In this document: positions 48,043 to 57,414 of the stretch, piece by piece | How positions within the stretch are numbered: the first letter of the stretch is position 1 | How the letters are laid out: each line of letters opens with the position of its first letter | Assembly (NCBI GenBank): GCA_013215775.1 | Contig: JABSQO010000001.1 | Span: 62,001-126,000, forward strand | Length of the DNA stretch: 64,000 nucleotides | Reading direction: 5' to 3' | Source of the DNA: Piscirickettsiaceae bacterium | Lineage (GTDB): Bacteria; Pseudomonadota; Gammaproteobacteria; Nitrosococcales; Methylophagaceae | The notes under the pieces: model-generated | Databases searched by the model: none | What the model was told of the DNA's origin: nothing | The model's input: only the letters and a program-made list of their open reading frames with translations | Translations under genes and position numbers: made by a program

Positions 48043-48894
48043 TTAAACCGCGAACGGATACTTAATAGGCTCATGATATTCATAACCTGTTACGTCAAAA
48101 TCATCCATTGTGACCCATGTTTCTAAATCTTCTAGTGTCTTAATATCAGGGTTTACATGCAACTGCGGTGATGCAAAAGGTGTACGTTTGAGTTGTACGT
48201 CTCGCATTAGCTCTAGTTGATCTTCATAGATGTGAGCATTGACTATCTTATGGTAGGCTTGCCCAGCTTTATTGCCCGTAATTTGAGCAATAATCTGTAA
48301 GAAAAAGAACACTTGAATCTGATTAAAATTCAGCCCTAATGGCACATCACATGAACGCTGATACGAGGTTAAATAAAGCGTGTCGCTTAATAGCGAAAAC
48401 GTGTGAGTATGCATACAAGGCCGTAAACACCCCATATGAAATTCGCCGGGATTATAAAAGGTGATGATTTCACCCCGGTCATCAATGCCTTTAGATAGAT
48501 TATCAACCAGTTTTCGAAGCTGATCTAGAGTACTACCGTCAGGTTTTTGCCAACATCGACCTTGGACCCCATAGACTCGTCCCATATCGTCTTGACCTTT
48601 ACGATACGAGTTATTCAACCAATCTTGATTATCATTAGCATTGGCATCCCATGTTTTGGTACCCAATGCTCGAAAATCTGCAGCATTATCATAACCACGA
48701 ATATAGCCCAATATTTCAGCTATCGCAGATTTCCAAAAACTTTTCCGCGTAGTGATAAGAGGGAACTGATTATTAGCAACATCGTAGGTGAGATCAGCAT
48801 TAATAACGGTTAAGCACCGTTTACCTGTACGCTTATTTTCGACCCACTCACCTTGGTCAATCAACCGTTGACACAGATCTAAATACTGTTTCAT
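48043..48894 (-). CDS. thyA: Thymidylate synthase
   Basis: ThyA methylates dUMP using methylenetetrahydrofolate. Conserved parts are [29 protein letters not shown], the active-site cysteine region with [15 protein letters not shown], and [13 protein letters not shown]. The proposed start at 48894 drops ten non-conserved residues from the ORF-track version. The catalytic cysteine loop, [16 protein letters not shown], follows PGEFHMG and differs from the usual L-x-P-C-H but keeps PC. It follows the regulator gene on the same strand. Confidence 0.93.
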   Translation of the reverse strand: MKQYLDLCQRLIDQGEWVENKRTGKRCLTVINADLTYDVANNQFPLITTRKSFWKSAIAEILGYIRGYDNAADFRALGTKTWDANANDNQDWLNNSYRKGQDDMGRVYGVQGRCWQKPDGSTLDQLRKLVDNLSKGIDDRGEIITFYNPGEFHMGCLRPCMHTHTFSLLSDTLYLTSYQRSCDVPLGLNFNQIQVFFFLQIIAQITGNKAGQAYHKIVNAHIYEDQLELMRDVQLKRTPFASPQLHVNPDIKTLEDLETWVTMDDFDVTGYEYHEPIKYPFAV

Positions 48895-48934
48895 GTAAGC
48901 CTCTAAAATGAATATTATTGGCAACTACTTTAAG

Positions 48935-49855
48935 CTACAAATCGTATTTCTGCATCCTATAAAGCAGTGTATCTCGACTGATCCCTAACAATCGAGCAGC
49001 CTTAGAACGGTTACCTGCTGCCATTTCTAACGCCTGCTCAATTAGATCTAACTCAACTTGCGCTAATTTAATTCCTGTTGGAGGTAAAACAAACATATGT
49101 TCATTTGCCGCAGCTTCAGGCATCATTTCCAATGGTAAATCTTCTGGTTGTATCACTTTCCCCGAATTCAGCAATGCCATTTGCTGGCAAAAATTCATCA
49201 ACTCACGAATATTCCCTGGCCAAAAATAGCTTTGCAAACAATGCTCCACTGATCTTGAATAACGAACAACTGCATTATTACTAGCAAACTCGCGACCAAA
49301 ATGGCGTAATAATAAACCAATATCATCACCACGCTCCCTTAATGCTGGCATCGTAATGGGAACAACGTGTAACCGGTAAAACAAGTCAGCTCTAAAACGC
49401 CCCGCCATAACCTCTTCATGCAAATTTGCACTGCTTGCTGCCAAAATGCGTACATCTGCTTTATGTAATTTATGGCTACCTTGTAACTGACACTCCCCCA
49501 CTTCCAAAAAACGTAAAACTTTTGCCTGTATAGGCAAGGGTAAAGCATCAACTTCATCAAGAAATACCGTACCGCCATCCGCTGCTAATAATTTACCTTT
49601 ATGCTCAATGTCACCCGCATCATTACATTGACCAAATAAATCGATCTCAATTCCTTCCAGTTGTAATGCGGCACAATTTATGGTGATTAATGGCCTTTCA
49701 TTGCGACGACTTTCTGCATGCAAGATGTCGGCGAGCAAACCTTTGCCCGTTCCTATTTCACCGTAAATCAATACACTGACATCACTAACCGCAATGATGG
49801 GTAATGTTCGTAGAATATTAGTAAGTTGCGGTGAAGCACCTAATATCTTATTCAT
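48935..49855 (-). CDS. Sigma54-activator-like AAA+ regulator lacking GAFTGA
   Basis: The 306-residue protein is an AAA+ domain plus DNA-binding helix-turn-helix with no N-terminal sensor domain. It has Walker A GEIGTGKG, Walker B GGTVFLDEVD, arginine-finger region GRFRADLFYRL, sensor II FWPGNIRELMNF and a C-terminal Fis-type HTH NRSKAARLLGISRDTL. The loop that should read ELFGHEKGAFTGA reads DLFGQCNDAGDIEHKG, so the sigma54-contacting GAFTGA motif is absent. It may act on sigma70 promoters like TyrR, or need a partner. It is 4 nt after the SafE-like gene and so probably co-transcribed with it. Confidence 0.82.
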   Translation of the reverse strand: MNKILGASPQLTNILRTLPIIAVSDVSVLIYGEIGTGKGLLADILHAESRRNERPLITINCAALQLEGIEIDLFGQCNDAGDIEHKGKLLAADGGTVFLDEVDALPLPIQAKVLRFLEVGECQLQGSHKLHKADVRILAASSANLHEEVMAGRFRADLFYRLHVVPITMPALRERGDDIGLLLRHFGREFASNNAVVRYSRSVEHCLQSYFWPGNIRELMNFCQQMALLNSGKVIQPEDLPLEMMPEAAANEHMFVLPPTGIKLAQVELDLIEQALEMAAGNRSKAARLLGISRDTLLYRMQKYDL

Positions 49856-49859
49856 GCCC

Positions 49860-50600
49860 TCATTCCATATTCAGCTCTGATTGATGGGGATGTATATGAT
49901 TCACTGAGTGGTCATGACCATTACTATGGAACATCGGCCAAAAAGTAGTCAGCAATGCCATTAGAATAATTGACATCCCTGCAAATTGTCGTAAATTTTT
50001 CATCCTCGCCATTGAGGCAAGAAAGCCTGCAAATAATCCTGCACCCATCACTGCTGGCAATGTTCCCGCACCGAAAGCCAGCATCACCATTGACGCTTTA
50101 ATCGGTTCGCCGACAGTCGCTGCCACTGCTAATGCCGCATAAACCAATCCGCAAGGTAACCACCCCCAAACTGTACCTAACAAAAATGCCTGAGATCGCG
50201 TCCGAACGGGTAATAGCTTCTGCCCTATCGGTTGTAACAAGCGCCAAACAGGTGCGCCAACACGTTCCATTTGGGCGAATTTAGGAAACCAGCCAGCAAG
50301 ATAAAGCCCCATCCCTATCATCACGATAGCGGATAAAATACGTAAGATCTGATGGCCATTAAATGTGGCTAATGGTGAACTCAACAAACCAACAATAGCG
50401 CCAGCAATGCCATAACTTAACAATCGACCTAAATTATAATTAAGCACATAAGGAAACATCTTGGACTGACTTTCTCTCACCTCTACTGGCAAGCTCAATG
50501 TTAAAGCACCAATTACTGAACCACACATGGCAATACAATGAACTGTGCTAAAAAGCCCTAACAAAAAAGCCGTTATATATGAGCTGGTTATTGCTTCCAT
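49860..50600 (-). CDS. SafE/DsbD_2-like membrane protein with His-rich tail
   Basis: The 246-residue protein has about six membrane helices and the signature of the sulfite exporter SafE/DsbD_2 (urease accessory UreH-like) family: FSTVHCIAMCGSVIGAL in helix 1 and GWLPCGLVYAAL later. The paired HCxxMCG and PCG motifs occur in members linked to copper delivery and cytochrome oxidase maturation. The cytoplasmic or periplasmic tail NGHDHSVNHIHPHQ is rich in histidine and likely binds metal. It is divergent from a TonB receptor and precedes an atypical regulator, so metal handling is likely. Confidence 0.82.
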   Translation of the reverse strand: MEAITSSYITAFLLGLFSTVHCIAMCGSVIGALTLSLPVEVRESQSKMFPYVLNYNLGRLLSYGIAGAIVGLLSSPLATFNGHQILRILSAIVMIGMGLYLAGWFPKFAQMERVGAPVWRLLQPIGQKLLPVRTRSQAFLLGTVWGWLPCGLVYAALAVAATVGEPIKASMVMLAFGAGTLPAVMGAGLFAGFLASMARMKNLRQFAGMSIILMALLTTFWPMFHSNGHDHSVNHIHPHQSELNME

Positions 50601-50636
50601 CGTTTCAAAACCTTAATCACTTTTTATTCAGATACA

Positions 50637-50652
50637 GGCACAATATCATGCC
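50637..50652. repeat. Imperfect palindrome between divergent SafE-like and TonB genes
   Basis: GGCA-ca-ATAT-ca-TGCC reads as a 16-bp two-fold symmetric sequence with four mismatched positions. It is in the 159-nt intergenic region shared by both genes and is a candidate operator. Only symmetry and position support it. Confidence 0.3.
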
Positions 50653-50759
50653 CTAGAAAATCAAATTTGGGTCATTTCACACACCTTATTCCGAAAAGAC
50701 ACACTTTTCCTCAGGATAAAATTATTAAACTTTACGCATTCTTTTTTTAGGAACCTGCT

Positions 50760-52811
50760 ATGCGTCATTTTAAATTACTACCCTTATCCTTGCTAATGCT
50801 TGGCCTACATACCACTGTTCAAGCAGAACATATCAATCTTCCAACACTTTCTGTAGAAGGTGTCGCTGGTGAGGCAACACCGTATATGCAACCCTCCATT
50901 CCTGTTGGTTCGCCTGATACTGGTGACTTACTAAAACGCTTACCAGGGGCAAATATCAATCGTAATGGTCCGCTCACTAGCGTCGCACAATATCGCGGTT
51001 TATTTGGTGATCGGGTCAATGTCTTGGTTGACGGCATAAAAATTAACTCTGCTGGCCCAAACGCAATGGACACACCTTTAAGTTACATTCCCGTATCACG
51101 CCTCCAAGATATCGCTTTATATCGCGGCATTGCCCCTGTTCGTTCAGGAATGGAAACGATGGGTGGAACTATTATTGCCAGCTCAAAAAAAGCAGCCTTT
51201 ACTTATAGTGATGAAATGGAGTTTCATGGTAATGCAAACGCTGGTTACGGGGAAAATGGCGATAAACATAATGCATCACTTCTCGCCAGTATTGCCAATA
51301 ACACGCACAGATTCCATATTGCTAGCAGCATTGAGCGGGGCAATGATAACCTTGAATTTGATGGTGGCGATATCCTGCCTTCACAACATGAACGTGACAC
51401 CTTTGGTACCGGTTATGCATTCCAAAATGGAGCACAATATCTAACACTGCAAGCTGAGCACCATGATACGGGTAAAACAGGAACGCCTGCCCTACCTATG
51501 GATATCATCTATGCGACAGGCGAACATTACTCAGGTCTGTTTAAAAACGCCTTCGATAATGGTGGTGAAATCAGTGCTAAATTTAGCTATCAAGATGCCG
51601 ATCATAAAATGGCTAATTATATTTTACGTACACCACCAGCAAATCAGCGACATGCTATCTCTGATGTTCAATCTCACGGATTTGGATTGGCATATAGCAT
51701 CTCAGGCTGGACTGTCGGTTTTGATGCTGACCAAGCTAATCATAATGCCAATATCTACGATCCTAACAATGCCGCCTTCCTAGTACAGAATTTCAATAAC
51801 GTTGAACGTGATCGTTACAGTGTTTTTGGTGAAAAAGAATTCACTCTAAATGAGTGGAAGTTTGAAACAGGCCTACGTTATACTCGCGTTGAAATGGATG
51901 CTGGGACAGTTAACTCCACGATGATGATGCCCCCTGCAGTTACTCTTCGTGACAATTTTAACAATGCTAATCGTGAGCAAGATGAACACTTAGTTGATCT
52001 TGTATTCAATGCCTCTTATGCCCTATCCACTCAACTAGACATCATCGTTGGGCTCGCACGAAAAGAGCGAGCACCAAGTTATCAAGAACGTTATTTATGG
52101 TTGCCGCTAGAATCTACGGCAGGATTGGCTGATGGTAATAACTACATTGGTAATATCGGTCTTGATAGCGAAGTTGCTTACCAAACTGAAGTTGGCTTCG
52201 ATTGGCACACACCTCGCACTGGCTTCTCGCCACATATTTTTTATCACCATATTAATGATTACATTCAAGGCACACCAAGCACCAATATGGCCGCTAATAT
52301 GCTTAGCGCCATGATGGCACCAACCAAACCTGTGCCACTGCAGTTTAATAATGTCGATGCTAAATTATATGGGATCGATGCCAACTGGTTTGTTGCTCTT
52401 TCTAATCAATGGCAATTGGATGGCACCATCAGTTATGTTCGCGGTAAACGCCGTGATACCAGTGATAATCTTTACCGTCTTGCTCCACTCACTGCACGCA
52501 CGATGCTGAGTTATAACCAGACGAAATGGACTATTGGCCTTGAAGCTCAAACAGTAGCATCGCAACACAAAATATCCGCTGAAAACCACGAACAAAAAAC
52601 CAGTGGTTATACCTTATTTAACTTTTCGGGTAGTTTTCAGCCAACACAAAATGTGACATTAATAGCGGGTGTTAACAATCTGTTTAATCGTGACTATGAA
52701 AATCATCTTGGGGGCTATAACCGCATCAGTGATAATCCCGATATTGCACAAGGTGATCGTTTGCCAGGTCTGGGACGCAGTGCTTATCTTGGTGTGAATG
52801 TAGACTGGTAA
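50760..52811 (+). CDS. TonB-dependent outer-membrane receptor, possibly for copper
   Basis: This 683-residue receptor has a signal peptide (LLPLSLLMLGLHTTVQA), a plug domain (about 35-150, with LLKRLPGANINR, VAQYRGLFGDRVNVLVDG and ALYRGIAPVRSG) and a 22-strand barrel ending in the aromatic LGVNVDW. No substrate can be assigned from family membership alone. Methionine clusters at M388-M390 and at M510, M514, M518 and M519, which probably lie in surface loops, recall copper receptors of the OprC/NosA type, and the neighbouring SafE-like protein fits. No Fur box is evident upstream. Confidence 0.88.
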   Translation: MRHFKLLPLSLLMLGLHTTVQAEHINLPTLSVEGVAGEATPYMQPSIPVGSPDTGDLLKRLPGANINRNGPLTSVAQYRGLFGDRVNVLVDGIKINSAGPNAMDTPLSYIPVSRLQDIALYRGIAPVRSGMETMGGTIIASSKKAAFTYSDEMEFHGNANAGYGENGDKHNASLLASIANNTHRFHIASSIERGNDNLEFDGGDILPSQHERDTFGTGYAFQNGAQYLTLQAEHHDTGKTGTPALPMDIIYATGEHYSGLFKNAFDNGGEISAKFSYQDADHKMANYILRTPPANQRHAISDVQSHGFGLAYSISGWTVGFDADQANHNANIYDPNNAAFLVQNFNNVERDRYSVFGEKEFTLNEWKFETGLRYTRVEMDAGTVNSTMMMPPAVTLRDNFNNANREQDEHLVDLVFNASYALSTQLDIIVGLARKERAPSYQERYLWLPLESTAGLADGNNYIGNIGLDSEVAYQTEVGFDWHTPRTGFSPHIFYHHINDYIQGTPSTNMAANMLSAMMAPTKPVPLQFNNVDAKLYGIDANWFVALSNQWQLDGTISYVRGKRRDTSDNLYRLAPLTARTMLSYNQTKWTIGLEAQTVASQHKISAENHEQKTSGYTLFNFSGSFQPTQNVTLIAGVNNLFNRDYENHLGGYNRISDNPDIAQGDRLPGLGRSAYLGVNVDW

Positions 52812-52840
52812 ACAAGTAGAGAAAAATTTGAAGTCGAATT

Positions 52841-53449
52841 TTAAATATCAAGGAACCGTTTAATCGCTTCTCGTTCATTTTGTAATTCAAATCGTGCTTG
52901 TCGTACTTCATCAGCATCGGTTGTATAGCGAAAAATAACAATGTCACCTTGCTGAAACTGTGCTGACAATGTTGGCAGTGCAATCGGGCCAAGAATAGGA
53001 AAATCAACCACATTGGGTCGACGATCTGATTTGGTATGTTGATACTCTTCTTTATCCCAACCTGTTAATTTCAAAATATCAGGTTGGGGCGTGGTGACTT
53101 GGCTAAACAACCATTGTTCCGTCGTTGCTTCCGTATCGAAGGTATAGTTCACTTTTTGTTCAGCCCTCGCCGGGCTACCACATAGTTTTTGGTGGTCCAT
53201 CTTAATCGGTTTATGTTGATCAACCTGTAAGACGATCATTTCATAATCAGCAAAGTTATCGGCAATCTGATCGGTGATCATAAAACTACCCCATAACTCC
53301 CCATCATTTAAACGATGAATCATTAAGGTATCACCGGTATCGCTCGAAATAATGATTGAGTCACTAGCCTGCACCGAAAAAATGCTCGCCAATAACATCA
53401 ATGTCATCACCTTAGTTTGCTGCAAAATCTTTGTACAATTCATTTCCAT
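52841..53449 (-). CDS. Secreted protein of unknown function
   Basis: I do not recognise a family for this 202-residue protein. It has a signal peptide (KVMTLMLLASIFSVQA, cleaved near residue 29), and the remainder is mixed alpha/beta with one cysteine (KLCGSP). DSIIISSDTGDTLMIHRLNDGELWGSF and GDIVIFRYTTDADEVRQARFEL look like beta-rich halves of a periplasmic domain. It is convergent with the TonB receptor, 29 nt apart, and 31 nt after ppx on the same strand, so it could be co-transcribed with ppx. Confidence 0.7.
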   Translation of the reverse strand: MEMNCTKILQQTKVMTLMLLASIFSVQASDSIIISSDTGDTLMIHRLNDGELWGSFMITDQIADNFADYEMIVLQVDQHKPIKMDHQKLCGSPARAEQKVNYTFDTEATTEQWLFSQVTTPQPDILKLTGWDKEEYQHTKSDRRPNVVDFPILGPIALPTLSAQFQQGDIVIFRYTTDADEVRQARFELQNEREAIKRFLDI

Positions 53450-53480
53450 ACCTCCATAGACTGACCTTGGCTATATTGGT

Positions 53481-54989
53481 TCAATATTCCTTAATTTTAA
53501 GCTTTATCTTAATATTTTTTAGGTGTTCAACTTCTTGTAACAAATCGGCTTCTGATAATGGGTGTTTTGCCAGCCAACCTGCCGGCAAGCTCAATCGCAA
53601 ACCTTTTTTAATCACTTTTAGTTTCACAAAAGTATCTACCTGCTCGCTGCGACCTCTATTAAACACCATCGCCAAACGTAATAATACCGCCAAACGTTTT
53701 GTTGATTTATACAACTCATCGGGAAGCTCCTTGAACGCTTTCTTAGGAAATTTCTTGCGTTGGGCCAACACTATCGTAGCTAAAGCATGCTGATCTTCAC
53801 GTGAAAACCCCGGCAACACAGATTCAGCAATCAAATAGGCAGAATGGCGGTGAAATTGATTGTGTGAAATAGCCAGGCCAACTTCATGCAACGTTGCTGC
53901 CCACTGCAAGGAATGCAGGTATTCCTTATTATTAATTTTCCATACTGCTGATACTTGGTCAAACAACTGCACTGCCATCGTACTAACACGATCAGCTTGA
54001 GCTTCATCAATTTGATAACGCCTTGCTAATGATGCAACCGTACGATCACGCTCATCATCGTGTTGAATACGGCCAAGTAAATCATAAAGCAAGCCTTCTC
54101 GTAACGCACCATCAGATACAATCATCCGATCAATTTTTAAGCGCTCAAATGCAGCTTTCAATACGACCAACCCTCCCGGAATAACGGAGGCACGTTCGTC
54201 GCTTAAGCCTGCCAATTTCAAGTTATCAACATGGCCAGCATCAATCAGGGCCTCTGTTAATTTATCAAGGGATTTTGGGGTGATAATGCCATCATCTGCC
54301 CAGCCATTTTCTTTGACAATATTAGCAACCGATCGAATTGTTCCTGACGCACCAATGGCTTCTGTCCAACCCATATTGCGATACGGTCGTTGAATTGCTC
54401 TCAATCGCGTACCAGCAACAATCAAAGCTGTTCTCATACTCGTTCGAGTAATTTTTCCTCCCAAGAAAAAACGTTGCGAAAAGCTAACACAACCCATCTC
54501 TAAACTTTCTCGTCTTAGGCCTTTAAAACCTTCGCCAATAATAAACTCCGTACTACCACCACCAATATCCATTACTAATCGACGTGACTCATCAAATGCT
54601 AGAGCATGTGCTACTCCAAGATATATAAGTCGCGCTTCTTCTTCACCAGCAATAATCTCAATAGGATGACCTAAAGCTTGTCGGGCTAAACGCAGAAAAC
54701 TCCAACTGTTTTTTGCCACTCGCAAGGTATTGGTTCCAACAACACGCACACTGCCAGCAGGTAATTCTTTAATCCGCTCGCCAAATCGTTGTAGACAGGC
54801 AATTGCTCTATCCTGTGCTTCCTTGGACAGCGTATTTTCACTATCCAATCCTGCACGCAACTGCACCATCTCGCGCAACTTATCTACGACTTGAAAATGG
54901 CCATCACGTAGCTGCGCAATAATCATATGGAAGCTATTCGACCCAAGGTCAATGGCGGCTAATACATCTTGTTCTGTCTGTTGGGTCAT
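53481..54989 (-). CDS. ppx: Exopolyphosphatase
   Basis: This 502-residue Ppx/GppA family protein has the actin-like ATPase motifs AAIDLGSNSFHMIIAQL and VMDIGGGSTEFIIGEG, and a C-terminal HD-like helical domain (about 310-500, with AATLHEVGLAISHNQFHRH). It removes terminal phosphates from polyphosphate. Its length is nearer to Ppx (about 510) than to separate short Ppx forms, though a guanosine pentaphosphatase role is also possible. It lies beside the phosphate regulon but after a terminator. Confidence 0.92.
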   Translation of the reverse strand: MTQQTEQDVLAAIDLGSNSFHMIIAQLRDGHFQVVDKLREMVQLRAGLDSENTLSKEAQDRAIACLQRFGERIKELPAGSVRVVGTNTLRVAKNSWSFLRLARQALGHPIEIIAGEEEARLIYLGVAHALAFDESRRLVMDIGGGSTEFIIGEGFKGLRRESLEMGCVSFSQRFFLGGKITRTSMRTALIVAGTRLRAIQRPYRNMGWTEAIGASGTIRSVANIVKENGWADDGIITPKSLDKLTEALIDAGHVDNLKLAGLSDERASVIPGGLVVLKAAFERLKIDRMIVSDGALREGLLYDLLGRIQHDDERDRTVASLARRYQIDEAQADRVSTMAVQLFDQVSAVWKINNKEYLHSLQWAATLHEVGLAISHNQFHRHSAYLIAESVLPGFSREDQHALATIVLAQRKKFPKKAFKELPDELYKSTKRLAVLLRLAMVFNRGRSEQVDTFVKLKVIKKGLRLSLPAGWLAKHPLSEADLLQEVEHLKNIKIKLKIKEY

Positions 54990-55067
54990 TAGAAAACCTA
55001 TCTATCTTGATAATGCCATTTTGCATTATTTTGCTTAAGATAAACAAGGTTGATTATCGCTTAGAAC

Positions 55068-55102
55068 AAAAAAAAGCCCCATCTAAATAATCAGATGGGG
55101 CT
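55068..55102 (-). terminator. Rho-independent terminator after the OprO/P-type porin
   Basis: On the minus strand AGCCCCATCT, loop GATTATTT, AGATGGGGCT, followed by seven further T. It is 35 nt beyond the porin stop codon and upstream of ppx. Confidence 0.95.
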
Positions 55103-55137
55103 TGAGAGTTAAGAGGAGACTAACTCAAAGGCTGGCT

Positions 55138-56532
55138 TTACCACTTAGCTTGTGCACGGAATTTAATTGCAGAAGGTTCTTGGTCTGTATCCGAACCATC
55201 TTGATCCCACGTCACAACCTTGTCGTAATTGACCATAAGACGAATATTTTGCGTTGGGTAATAATTAAGACCAACAGTCCATTTCTTCGCTTCATCATCA
55301 CCAGCGACATTACCATCATCAATATCTAAACTTTCAAAGCGAGCTGCGATTTGCCATGCACCTGCTGAAGATTTAGGTGTGATACCTGATGTATAGCCTT
55401 TTTTCCACTTCAGTGACTCTCCTGTTAAGAAGTAACCTACTTCAACCGCATAACCGTCGATATCAATATCGCTGCCGGCCACATTACTATCCGCTGTATA
55501 GTCAAGATACTCAGCCATGGCATGGAACGAACCGAAGACACCTAATGCATCAATGGTAAAGGCATCCGAACCATCATAATCACCAGCAGCTATTGTGCCT
55601 GAAGAAATTTTCGTATTATCTTTATGTGCCACTAAATGTTGCGAGAATTTGAAGCTACCATCGTTGTCGCTTCTATTCATATAACCAGCGCCAATTTGTA
55701 ACAAGTGGTTTTTATCTTGTATAAAGGGCACAAAAGAACCGCGAAGTGCAAATGTTGTACCATCATCATCTTCATCCGTGTAACCACCACTGATTGAGCC
55801 AGCTGTTACGCCAGCTGAAGCAGTCCAACGGTAATCTTTATTGGCGAATGAAACAACAGCGCCAGATTCACGTGCTGGAGAGATGTTGCTATCAGCAAAA
55901 AATGGACGATCCATAAATGTCATGTATTTTGAGCTAACTTTGGTGTTTAAACCAAATGGAATATGTGATTGACCTAGTTTTAAGCCAAATTTAGTATCAC
56001 CAAACTTAGTACCGTACTTAATATAGGCATCTTTAACCACAACTTCTTTGTCATCCTCATTATCACCAGTTGCGAAATCAGCTTCAAATTTGTAACCCCA
56101 ATCGTATATCGTTCCTTGGAAACCTAAACGAGCACGGCGTAGTTCTGTACCATCCCAATCGTCATTAGAATTGCTAGAATCAGCATCTGCAGATACCGCA
56201 TCCCACATGATTCGACCTATAGGCTGGAAAGACCAATTACCATCTTGGCTTTCAATTTTAAGCTTTCCTTTGGTAGTAATCTTAGGCATTTTAGCCGCTG
56301 TTGCCGCTACTTTTTCTACATCAGCCTTAACGTCAGCATTTGTAGCATCGCTGCTTTCTTTATCTGCCTTAGCAGCATTAACCAATAGTTCATAGTTTTC
56401 AGCAGTGATAGTGCCCTGCTCAACAAGGACTTTAAGCAGGTCTACCATAGCTTCATTGTTCGCCTGTGCAGGCAATACCGCCGCACCTAATAGTGCACCA
56501 GCAATTAATAGAGATGATGTTTTAAGTTTCAA
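55138..56532 (-). CDS. Phosphate-selective porin (OprO/OprP family)
   Basis: This 464-residue outer-membrane porin has a signal peptide (LLIAGALLGAAVLPAQA), a short N-terminal coiled coil and a 16-strand barrel ending LMVNYDKVVTW...IKFRAQAKW, with the conserved ARLGFQGTIYDWGYKFEADF and GLKLGQSHIPFGLN. The family admits phosphate or polyphosphate. The neighbouring pst genes and Pho-box-like repeats upstream support a phosphate role. It has a strong terminator. Confidence 0.9.
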   Translation of the reverse strand: MKLKTSSLLIAGALLGAAVLPAQANNEAMVDLLKVLVEQGTITAENYELLVNAAKADKESSDATNADVKADVEKVAATAAKMPKITTKGKLKIESQDGNWSFQPIGRIMWDAVSADADSSNSNDDWDGTELRRARLGFQGTIYDWGYKFEADFATGDNEDDKEVVVKDAYIKYGTKFGDTKFGLKLGQSHIPFGLNTKVSSKYMTFMDRPFFADSNISPARESGAVVSFANKDYRWTASAGVTAGSISGGYTDEDDDGTTFALRGSFVPFIQDKNHLLQIGAGYMNRSDNDGSFKFSQHLVAHKDNTKISSGTIAAGDYDGSDAFTIDALGVFGSFHAMAEYLDYTADSNVAGSDIDIDGYAVEVGYFLTGESLKWKKGYTSGITPKSSAGAWQIAARFESLDIDDGNVAGDDEAKKWTVGLNYYPTQNIRLMVNYDKVVTWDQDGSDTDQEPSAIKFRAQAKW

Positions 56533-56616
56533 GGGACTATCCTTTCGTTATTAAATTAATAATCGGACATAAATCAGCCGAATATGTAAATAATAACAAT
56601 GATATATTTCACCAAA

Positions 56617-56645
56617 ATGAAACTTTTGTGACCATTTTGTTACAG
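56617..56645 (-). promoter_or_regulatory. Pho-box-like tandem half-sites upstream of the porin
   Basis: On the minus strand CTGTAAC (56639-56645), TGGTCAC (56628-56634) and GTTTCAT (56617-56623) recur at exact 11-bp spacing with AAAA spacers, the layout of PhoB half-sites (consensus CTGTCAT). Each unit matches four or five of seven positions, so the site is weaker than that of pstS. Confidence 0.6.
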
Positions 56646-56682
56646 TTTCTTTTCTGACCATTTTAAAAGGTCAGCCTACTTT

Positions 56683-57399
56683 TTAATCCTCACGCTGTAG
56701 CACCTTTTCGATATGTTCCACACTTAGGTGACGAACATCTTTACCTTCCACCAAGTAAATAACGTATTCACACAAGTTTCGACTATGAGCGGCTATACGT
56801 TCTAAAGCACGAGCCGACCACATCAAGTCCAAAACTCGTGAGATAGTACGGGGATCTTCCATCATATAAGTCAGCATTGTTCGCATAAAACTTTCGTACT
56901 CTTCATCAACACCCCTTGATTCCCGTGCCACGGAAAGGGCAGCATCAACATCTAATCGAGCAAAGGCGTCTAATGCATCGCGTAATATTCCACGCACATG
57001 ATTACCGAGCGCAGATAGTTCTCGATAATTCTTTTTAGGGTAATCAACATCTGTCGGACTTAACGCTTTATTAGCAATATTATTCGCTTCATCACCAATA
57101 CGCTCTAGATCAGTGATCGTTTTCAAAATGACTGTGACTAATCTCAAGTCACTCGCCGTTGGTTGGCGTAACGCAATGATCTGAATACATTCCTCATCAA
57201 TCTTCATTTCAAACTCATTGACTAGATTATCATCTTGCATCACACCTCTGGCTAAATCAATATCTGCTGTTTTTAATGCTTTTAAGGCATTGGCAACTTG
57301 CTGTTCAACCAAGCCTCCCATTGTTAACACACGTGTTCGAATATCCTGCAGTTCCTGCTCAAATTGCTGCGATATATGCTGTGAATTATTTGTAGCCAT
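56683..57399 (-). CDS. phoU: Phosphate signalling protein PhoU
   Basis: The 238-residue helical protein consists of two PhoU repeats with the metal-binding E-x3-D motifs: EFEMKIDEECIQIIALRQPTASDLRLV and ERIGDEANNIANKAL. PhoU links the Pst transporter to PhoR and keeps the regulon off when phosphate is plentiful. It starts 15 nt after pstB and is the last gene of the pst operon. Confidence 0.96.
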   Translation of the reverse strand: MATNNSQHISQQFEQELQDIRTRVLTMGGLVEQQVANALKALKTADIDLARGVMQDDNLVNEFEMKIDEECIQIIALRQPTASDLRLVTVILKTITDLERIGDEANNIANKALSPTDVDYPKKNYRELSALGNHVRGILRDALDAFARLDVDAALSVARESRGVDEEYESFMRTMLTYMMEDPRTISRVLDLMWSARALERIAAHSRNLCEYVIYLVEGKDVRHLSVEHIEKVLQRED

Positions 57400-57414
57400 G
57401 CTGTACTCCTAGTC

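Noticed and set aside
50637-50651. Possible sigma54 -24/-12 promoter (GGCAC...ATGC) upstream of the TonB receptor
   Set aside because: There are 11 rather than 10 bases between the GG and GC, and the element lacks the TTGC form. The neighbouring regulator also lacks GAFTGA.
52726-53013. 95-aa minus-strand ORF over the end of the TonB receptor
   Set aside because: It overlaps two well-supported genes in other frames, has no ribosome-binding site and shows no recognisable motif.
56654-56674. CTGACC...GGTCAG hairpin after phoU as terminator
   Set aside because: On the phoU strand it is followed by AAAAG, not a T-run. At most it is a weak terminator for the opposite strand, where no gene ends.
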